From positions 1-11,741 of the forward strand of contig PJAB01001876.1 in NCBI GenBank assembly GCA_002887195.1: a stretch of 11,741 bases of DNA, in the 5' to 3' direction. The DNA is from Chrysochromulina parva. Its lineage: Eukaryota; Haptophyta; Prymnesiales; Chrysochromulinaceae. The position numbers were made by a program, and so were the translations under genes. The notes beneath the pieces were generated by a model that saw only the letters and a program-made list of their open reading frames with translations, was not told the origin of the DNA and searched no databases. Below, piece by piece: positions 1-5,458 of the stretch (its first letter is position 1; the number at the start of each line of letters is the position of its first letter).

Positions 1-30
1 TGGAGGCGTCCGACGAGGTGGCGTCCGCGT

Positions 31-70
31 TTTCCGCTGACCGGGTCCGGGTGCAAGTTTTTGTTATTAG
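31..70 (+). other. Predicted 3' splice site of an upstream intron (branch site, tract, acceptor)
   Basis: CTGAC at 37-41 fits a branch site. A T-rich run follows (58-68) and ends in TTAG at 67-70. Splicing here would start the glycoprotein exon at 71, one base into a codon. There is no in-frame ATG upstream of 160, and the basic residues that normally precede a membrane anchor lie in 71-135, which supports an exon junction. The donor would be outside the window. Confidence 0.4.
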
Positions 71-1212
71 AGAGACGAAAAGAAAAGCGGGTCCCCAGCC
101 CTCGCCCCCTGGGCCCATATCCACTTCGGATTCCCGTTCTTGCGAGTTGTCCTGCGGTGATGGTGCTCCTCATCTCCATGTACGCCGTTCTCGCCATCGT
201 GAACCTGACCAGCTACCACGTCAACCCGCTGCACGAAGGCGTGATCCCTGTAAACATGAATACGGCAGACATTCGCGGCGATATCTTCTTCGATCTGCGC
301 TCCAAGACGCTGCCGATCGAGTGTGCCAGTGATCGTGCTAACCAAACCCACGACTGCCGCAACCAAGAGGTGGTGGACACTGACCTGGTGGTCACTAAGC
401 TCGTCATGACTGTGTACGGCGAGTTTGGCGAGTATGCCCGGTGCAATGCGTGCAACGCGAAAGACGTTGATCCCTCGTCGGGCCTGCCATGCCACGGCCA
501 GAACTACCTGTGCGTCTGCGGAGAATATCCACGGCAAAGGGACTGCACTGATCAGAAGCCCGTTGGCGCGGAGAACATCACGACGCACTTCGGCGGCGGC
601 GGGGGTTGCGATTGGGACACTTGGATCAAGTACCCGTGGAGCTGCTGGGGTCAAGAAGTGGTCCACAAGACGGCGGGGCCCGGTTTGAATACGTGGTACT
701 CGTCGACGTCCGCGGGCTGGTGCGGCGCACCGGGCGCAAGCCCGGCCACGTGCACGTGGTCGGCCGAGGTGCTTAAGATTGTCAACAAGACGTGCAGCGA
801 CAATTCGGTGTACAGCGCCGTCGAGGAGTACGATGCACTGCACGATGGGCGCTTCGCCAAGTGCCCGCACCACCCACAGACGGGCCCGCGCCGCAACACC
901 TCGGACCCATGCTGGATCTACTCATTCTACGCGACCGTGCTCGGGCCGGATGCGCTCATGCCCGGAGGTGCGGTGGCTGGCATGCCGGTAGAGATTCTCG
1001 ACCAAGCTTTTGATCGCCCCTTCGCCGACGAGGCACAGGGCGGCTGCCCGGCCATCCCGCCGCCGCCAGAGGCCCCGCCGCGCCTCGGCTCTCAACGCCG
1101 CTACAGCCACCGCTCATTTGGCGTGCTGTCCGGACCGCAGCTGCAGGCGTCGTTCCGGGCAGCAGCGCAGCTGGCTGCAGAGGAGGTGGCGGAGCGCAGA
1201 CGGCGGGCTTGA
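71..1212 (+). CDS. Cys-rich membrane-anchored glycoprotein of an algal/oomycete family (last exon, 5' incomplete)
   Basis: The function is unknown. The frame is open from base 1. The first in-frame ATG is at 160 and would give 350 aa, but the hydrophobic segment (about 139-205) begins before that ATG and is preceded by a basic stretch (RRKEKR). I therefore favour an exon starting at 71, after a convincing splice acceptor. Counting from the ATG, residues 1-14 are membrane-spanning. The rest should be lumenal or extracellular, with five N-glycosylation sequons (N15, N61, N139, N209, N246) and 16 cysteines between residues 55 and 296. It holds the blocks GEYARCNAC, NYLCVCGEY, WYSSTSAGWCG and SDPCWIYSFYATVLGP. 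The pattern FDLRS, CxCG, W(Y/F)STxxAGxC, SAVE, sDPCW, YxTVLGP, GG(C)P matches an uncharacterised family that I recall from haptophytes, pelagophytes and oomycetes (by memory, not by a search). The C-terminus is proline-rich, then basic (RRRR). It is convergent with the kinase. Confidence 0.75.
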
Positions 1213-1216
1213 GCGT

Positions 1217-1231
1217 CATGCTCAGAGCATG
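1217..1231. repeat. Small hairpin just after the glycoprotein stop codon
   Basis: A perfect 6-bp inverted repeat (CATGCT / AGCATG) with a 3-nt loop begins four bases after the TGA at 1210-1212. It could be a 3' UTR structure. A 6-bp stem is also common by chance. Confidence 0.3.
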
Positions 1232-1445
1232 GGGCGACAGACACGGCGACGGCTGACGTGCGGTTTCTTCTGTGGGATCGTGCGTTACGGTGCGCCGAAC
1301 TGTCGTGAGCACACGCTCGACGTTGGCTAAGGCTTTCTTGCCGAGATCTGGCTTTCTCTTGGGAGTCTTGGTCTTGCCCCACCACGCCCAGGTGACAGAG
1401 GAACACTGTCAAAAGGTGGTAAAATGAGATAAATCCACAAATGTA

Positions 1446-1461
1446 CTAGTAGGAGTACTAG
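1446..1461. repeat. Small hairpin just beyond the kinase stop codon
   Basis: A perfect 6-bp inverted repeat (CTAGTA / TACTAG) with loop GGAG lies 15 bases downstream of the kinase stop (TGA on the minus strand, 1477-1479). It falls in the 264-bp tail-to-tail gap 1213-1476. That gap otherwise holds only a mildly AT-richer stretch (about 1410-1445) that could serve 3'-end formation. Confidence 0.3.
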
Positions 1462-1476
1462 GCCTAGTCGGTCCGA

Positions 1477-2595
1477 TCACCTCTCGACCAGCCACGGCTC
1501 ACGCAGCGCTCCCTTGGCGCTCAGCCGACCGATCGAGTCGGTGACGAGGAGCTGGTGCACGAGTGATCGCGCGTCCTCGCTGAGCGTGGCATCGCTTGGG
1601 AACTCGAAGCGGCCGGCGAGGATGGCCTGGATCGTCGCGATGTCGGTGTCACGCTCGAAGGGATTGCCACCGACCAGCAGCGCGTACAAGAGCAGCCCGA
1701 CTCCCCACAGGTCGACGGATGTGCCGTAGCCCTCGACCTCGCCGTGGCCACACCGAATCATCTCAGGCGCAAGGTAGTCGTGGGTGCCGCACACGGAGCT
1801 GAGGAGACCGTTCTCTGGAAGGCGCACCGCGAGGCCAAAGTCGGCGAGGCGCACCTCGCCGAGCTCGGTCAGCAGCACATTGGTCGCCTTGATGTCGCGG
1901 TGCACGATCTGCAGACCGTGAAGGTGCTGCACGGCGCTCAGTAGGCTGGCGAGATGACCGCGCGTCTCGGGCTCGTCGAGGACGCCGGCAGGGCGGGAGG
2001 AGACGTGCGACATCAGGTCGGTCCGGGCCACCTCTTGCAGGATGAAGAGGGTCCACGGCGATTGGAAGACGTCGAGAAGCTGTACGACGTGTTGGTGGAT
2101 GGCGAGGCTCAGGAGCTCGGGCTCGCGAAGAGGACATTCATCGTCGTCCCTTGCAGCTGATGACGCGACGACCTTGGCGGCCGCCATGCGTCCTGAGGCG
2201 TGGTCGCGCACGTGCAGGACGGAGCCGAAGCAGCCGCGGCCGAGCCGTGCCACCTCCTCGTGAATGGCCCAAAAGGCCTCATCATCTGGCAGAGCACGTG
2301 CGCCATCGACTCGCCGAGCAGGCCGTCGTTCATCCACGAGGCAAAAACGCCTGTTCAAAAAAGTTTCGTCCGTTTCATCCGAAGGCCCTCGTCGCCGAGA
2401 AGAGGAGTCACATCTCTGTGAGGTGAAATGGTTGAGAGCCCTCTGTGTAACGTTGGATTCCGAAACTGACCAAAGTTCGTGCCTGTGTTGCTCCAGCCGC
2501 TGTGGTCGCTGTGAGGCCTCCTCGGTCGCGCGCTGAGCGGCCTCTCGCTGAGAAGGCCTAACGACGCCTCCATTTTCGTCCTTTCGGAGTCCCAT
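1477..2595 (-). CDS. Serine/threonine protein kinase, CAMK-like
   Basis: This is an apparently active eukaryotic Ser/Thr kinase of 372 aa. Residues 1-110 are a Ser/Gln/Arg-rich extension without recognisable domains, and the catalytic domain spans about 113-370. Visible motifs are the Gly loop GRGCFGSV (119-126), the ATP-anchoring Lys141 in AAAK, the αC Glu158 in REPELL, the catalytic loop HRDIKATN (232-239), DFG (252-254), APE (276-278), the VDLWG Asp (295) and the subdomain XI Arg357. No catalytic residue is missing. The HRDIKATNVLL loop and the SVDLWGVGLLLYALLVGGNPF helix region resemble CAMK/NEK-like kinases; the exact family is unclear and the substrate is unknown. The start is the only Met before the domain that keeps the frame (ATG at 2595). 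The N-terminus could be altered by an unseen intron. Only 21 bp separate its start from that of the divergent gene at 2617, so the two probably share a promoter. Confidence 0.88.
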   Translation of the reverse strand: MGLRKDENGGVVRPSQREAAQRATEEASQRPQRLEQHRHELWSVSESNVTQRALNHFTSQRCDSSSRRRGPSDETDETFLNRRFCLVDERRPARRVDGARALPDDEAFWAIHEEVARLGRGCFGSVLHVRDHASGRMAAAKVVASSAARDDDECPLREPELLSLAIHQHVVQLLDVFQSPWTLFILQEVARTDLMSHVSSRPAGVLDEPETRGHLASLLSAVQHLHGLQIVHRDIKATNVLLTELGEVRLADFGLAVRLPENGLLSSVCGTHDYLAPEMIRCGHGEVEGYGTSVDLWGVGLLLYALLVGGNPFERDTDIATIQAILAGRFEFPSDATLSEDARSLVHQLLVTDSIGRLSAKGALREPWLVER

Positions 2596-2616
2596 CCGCT
2601 ACTTCTCTCTCGAAGT
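2596..2616. promoter_or_regulatory. 21-bp divergent gap, presumed shared promoter
   Basis: Two start codons face away from each other with 21 bp between them, so each 5' UTR and core promoter must overlap the neighbouring gene or its UTR. The gap has no TATA box and is pyrimidine-rich on the plus strand (CTTCTCTCTC). The promoter role is inferred only from gene arrangement. Confidence 0.35.
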
Positions 2617-3072
2617 ATGCAGTCCTGCTGCAAATGCCTCGGGCCGCGCCTGCCGCAAAATCTCACCCCATCCAACTCCATGTCGAATGCCATCGGCGAC
2701 ACGAGTGTCCCGGAGCGCCGCCGCCTATACCTCGGTGTCGTGTTTCCGGCCGACGTCAACGTGCAGCCTGTGTACATGTTTTTCTCGCTGTCCAGCGACG
2801 GCAACAAAGTCCTCGAAGCCGCGTGCAAAGCAGCGGGGCTCAAGATGGACCGAGGGAAGCTGGCTGGCTCTCCCGACAAGCTAAACCTGTTCACGCTCGA
2901 GGGTGACGTGCTCAGACTCGACCTAGACCTGGAGGCGCACGTCCCATCGACGCTGCAGCCCAGCTCGTGGGTCATCCTTGAAAAGGGCAATCGAATCTCG
3001 TCCCAGCGGCTCGACGCCATCCGTGGGGCCGCGGACGTTGCACTTTCGGGGCCCGCGTGCGCGATCATGTAG
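2617..3072 (+). CDS. Small ZFAND1/Cuz1-type ubiquitin-like domain protein with C-terminal CaaX box
   Basis: A 151-aa protein starts at ATG 2617. Residues 1-33 are unconserved apart from a Cys cluster (CCKC, 4-7). Residues about 34-124 match, by my recollection of the family, the C-terminal ubiquitin-like domain of AN1 zinc-finger protein ZFAND1 (yeast Cuz1). The matching features are RRLYLGVVFP at the first strand, MFFSLSSDGNKVLEAACKAAGL over the helix, then KLNLFTLEGDVLRLDLDL and WVILEKG. In ZFAND1/Cuz1 this domain contacts p97/Cdc48, while the AN1 fingers bind the proteasome. Here no AN1 finger precedes it. The protein ends in CAIM (148-151), a canonical CaaX motif whose terminal Met predicts farnesylation, so membrane anchoring is expected. 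The N-terminal Cys cluster could be an extra acylation site. An alternative is that fingers lie on an unseen upstream exon, but the kinase gene occupies that DNA. Confidence 0.75.
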   Translation: MQSCCKCLGPRLPQNLTPSNSMSNAIGDTSVPERRRLYLGVVFPADVNVQPVYMFFSLSSDGNKVLEAACKAAGLKMDRGKLAGSPDKLNLFTLEGDVLRLDLDLEAHVPSTLQPSSWVILEKGNRISSQRLDAIRGAADVALSGPACAIM

Positions 3073-3180
3073 ACAAGCCAAATCAACTGTATCTTCAAAG
3101 TTCTGTATATGTAATACCGGATTCGATGAGTTTTCTTTCTTCCTGCCGTCGTGAAACATGTGTGAAACCTCTAATTGCGA

Positions 3181-4662
3181 ATGTCGTCCTCGAGCACAAT
3201 ATCTGCCTGTCGCCGCTTGTCGCTGCTGCTGCTGACCTTTCCACGGCTCGACGCATACCAAATTCGTGCTGCGAGCCTCCAGCAGCAGCATGCCGTTGCT
3301 GGGCATTCGATCGCGTGCGCAGCGGCCACCTATGAGACGCGCAGCGCCAGGTGCGCTTGCAAGCTGCGCTGATGAGCTCTGCACAGCTGTGTGCCTGCGT
3401 CGCTTTCGCGCGGCTGCTGCGGTTTTGCACCCGGCATGCGCCATTTTCCAGCTGCTGCCTGCAAGCCCGCATCTGACGTGGTCGCGTTGATCATGTCGCT
3501 ACGCAGGCCACGGACGAGCAGAGGCAGATCGCCGCAGCTGACCTCTTCCCTAGGCAGCAGCAGCACCATGCAGGCGAAATCCGCGGTCGCTGCCGATACG
3601 CAGCTGTCCCTGAACAACACGTGGTACGCGGTCGCGCATAGATCACAGCTGGTCGCGGGCCAGGTCTTTGCCATGCGGCTCCTAGGCGAGCCCATCGTGC
3701 TTTACCGCGACGCTCAGGGCGAAGCGGTCTGCGTGCGCGACGTGTGCCCGCACCGCTCGGCGCCGCTCTCGATGGGAGAGATGGAAGGTGGCGTCCTGCG
3801 CTGCTTCTACCACGGCTGGGCCTTCGGCGCGGGCGGCAGCTGCGTCGACGTCCCCACCGTCCGGCTCGAAGGCAAGACGCCCAATTTCAGCAGCTTCAGC
3901 TGCACGACCTATGCCGTCGTGGAGCATGCGGGCATGGTGTGGGTGTGGAAAGGCAGCCCGCTGCTCGCAGACGCGCGGAAACTGCCTTCGCTGCCAGCCG
4001 CCGACGATCCCAACATGTTCACCGTCGAAACGACGCTTGATTACGGCGTCGATTGGCCCCAGGTCGCCGCGGCCAATCTCGGCGCGCCGCATCTGCACCC
4101 AATGCTCGAGGGCGAGAGCCCGGACCTCGCGGCGCTCCTGGGTGGCACAGCGCCGCAGCGACTGAAGGTACGGAGCCCGCAGGCGGCGACGCACTTTCAC
4201 GCGCCCGCCATTGTGCGCCACCAAAGCGCTAGCGGTTTTCTCGAAGAGACGCACGTGGTGCCGATCGCGACCGGCCGCACGCGTGTCCTTGTGCGGCAGT
4301 ACTTCCGTAGGTCTGGGGCGCTCAGAGTACTGCTCAATGTGCCCGGGGCGGCCGCGTTGCTCAGCAGCCTCGTGCGCAACTGGAACTACGCCGTGAGCGA
4401 GCTCGATGTGGCCGACGATGCGCAGCAGCAGCAGTCGCCGTCCGCCCAGGACGACGCGACGGTCGCAAGCTTCTGGGACTGGCATGCCCGCATGCTCGCG
4501 ACCGAGAGCGAGCCGTACTTTACGCGCTGGGGTGACCGCACCGCGTACTCGTCCTCGCTCGGTCGACAGGAGGCCGATAGCCAGGTCGGCACGTACGGCC
4601 TCAAGCGAAACTACGTGCAGGAAAACCCGAAGCCCGAATTCGCACCGCTGAGGAGGAGGTAA
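3181..4662 (+). CDS. CAO/PaO-like Rieske [2Fe-2S] protein, probably plastid-targeted, two exons
   Basis: It resembles chlorophyllide a oxygenase / pheophorbide a oxygenase-type Rieske non-haem proteins. The main frame runs to TAA 4660-4662. NNTWYAVAH (3616-3642) opens the fold. The Rieske ligands are intact: C-P-H at 3745-3753 and C-F-Y-H at 3802-3813, followed by GMVWVWKG. The second metal site looks damaged. Where relatives have an Asp-x-x-His-x4-His pattern, this protein has Ala (4072), Gly (4081) and only one His kept (4096). A downstream Asp (4405) could be the third ligand. Conserved Rieske but doubtful iron-oxygenase activity suggests a non-catalytic or redox role. I propose exon 1 at 3181-3350 (hydrophobic signal peptide with LSLLLLTF, then an Ala/Ser/Gln-rich region) joined to exon 2 from 3558. 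Single-exon alternatives start at ATG 3436, 3493 or 3568. Chlorophyll metabolism is an inference. Confidence 0.72.
3351..3557 (+). other. Predicted intron in the Rieske gene
   Basis: The donor CAG|GTGCGC at 3351 and the acceptor TAGGCAG| ending at 3557 join the signal-peptide exon to the Rieske frame without a stop (170 nt of exon 1, phase 2; exon 2 resumes in frame). CTGAC at 3538-3542 followed by CTCTTCCCT is a good branch site and pyrimidine tract. Another in-phase acceptor ends at 3506 (CTACGCAG) and would add 17 residues. The unspliced exon-1 frame stops at 3370-3372. Confidence 0.45.
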
Positions 4663-4686
4663 CGGCGCTCAGGAAGAGGTAACGGC
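4647..4686 (+). repeat. 20-bp tandem duplication spanning the Rieske stop codon
   Basis: Two adjacent 20-bp units (4647-4666 and 4667-4686) match at 18 of 20 positions, and both contain AGGTAACGGC. The first includes the TAA stop at 4660-4662. Confidence 0.7.
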
Positions 4687-4931
4687 GGTGTTCGTGAGCT
4701 CCGAATTGCATTTGTTCTAGCTGCATTCGACATGCAACATGTTGTCGCCATGCGTGTCCAGGGCTGCCTAGACGCATGGACGTGCACGAGGAGATCGACT
4801 CGCGATCTGGTGGCTCGGCGCACGGGCGCACCGCCGCGGCGCGCCAGCTCGCAGCTGGCAGGGGCCGTTGTGAAAGCCTAGCGCCGAGGGGTGACTCGTA
4901 GTTTCACCCCCGCTATCACCGGTCAGTCATT

Positions 4932-5387
4932 GTTGTGGGTTGTGGGATCACCTTACTCCTTAGTAGACCTTATAAGCCTTCGACGCAACGTTAAACGCAG
5001 CGGGCGCGGCGCGAGGCGCGCGACCGCGTGTGCGGTGATTTTGGTTTTTGCTGTATCGCTGATTATTGCGTCGACGTCCGTGTCGGCCGGGGCGAGCGTC
5101 CCGGCGCGCCCGGTTTCGCGGCTTTCCGCGCCGGTCCGGGCCGACCGGCGGGACTGGACGAAAGACCGGGCCAAAACCCCAATGACCGGGGCACCCCCGG
5201 GGCGCGCGTCGTGTTGGCGCGCGGGCCCTTGCGGGCCCGCGGTGCGGCGCCGGCGGCGCCGCGCGCCGAGCAGCCGCGGCGCGCACACCCGCCGCGCGCC
5301 CGACGGTCGACCGGTGCGTCGCGGCGCGGCCCTGAGCATGGCCCGCGCGGAGGCGGGTGACTCCATGGGTGACTCTCAACCCACAAC
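4932..5387. repeat. 11-bp inverted repeats flanking the GC-rich core (possible non-autonomous element)
   Basis: GTTGTGGGTTG at 4932-4942 is matched by its exact reverse complement at 5377-5387, bracketing the GC-rich core. GGGTGACTC lies outside the left arm (4889-4897) and twice just inside the right arm (5355-5363, 5367-5375). No target-site duplication is seen. This could be a small inverted-repeat element or coincidence. Confidence 0.25.
5220..5284. repeat. Cluster of three overlapping GC-rich hairpins
   Basis: There are three perfect inverted repeats. The first is a 9-bp stem (5220-5228 with 5233-5241, loop TTGC). The second is an 8-bp stem (5244-5251 with 5255-5262, loop GGC). The third is an 8-bp stem (5261-5268 with 5277-5284, 8-nt loop). 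The second and third share bases 5261-5262, so they are mutually exclusive. They sit between two converging genes. Confidence 0.65.
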
Positions 5388-5394
5388 CGGACAG

Positions 5395-5427
5395 GCCCGC
5401 GACGCACCGGAGAAGCCCGCGACGCAC
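5395..5427. repeat. 13-bp direct repeat, 20-bp period, downstream of the fucosyltransferase-like stop
   Basis: GCCCGCGACGCAC occurs at 5395-5407 and again at 5415-5427. On the minus strand this lies 32-64 bases beyond the TAA of the fucosyltransferase-like gene. Confidence 0.6.
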
Positions 5428-5458
5428 ACCCCTGAGAGCGGCTCGACGCTCGTCGACT

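Larger units (their letters stand above)
4663..5458. other. Long tail-to-tail spacer, very GC-rich, no supported gene
   Basis: This lies between the 3' ends of the Rieske gene and the fucosyltransferase-like gene. The left part (4687-4890) is ordinary sequence with a 10-bp palindrome at 4735-4744. From about 4980 to 5340 it becomes extremely GC-rich, with stacked palindromes. Open frames here are Arg/Ala/Pro-rich, lack family resemblance and are best explained by base composition. One frame carries a hydrophobic run (about 5014-5090), but no ATG precedes it. It may hold transcription end signals or a decayed element. Confidence 0.5.

Noticed and set aside
67..873. A 268-codon minus-strand frame opposite the left-edge glycoprotein
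   Set aside because: The plus frame carries the family motifs and sequons; the minus product looks random.
3110..3114. TGTAA after the UBL gene as a green-algal-type polyadenylation signal
   Set aside because: Too short to be meaningful, and the same motif is not placed consistently after the other genes.
4735..4744. CAACATGTTG palindrome
   Set aside because: An isolated 10-bp palindrome in ordinary sequence, with no link to a gene feature.
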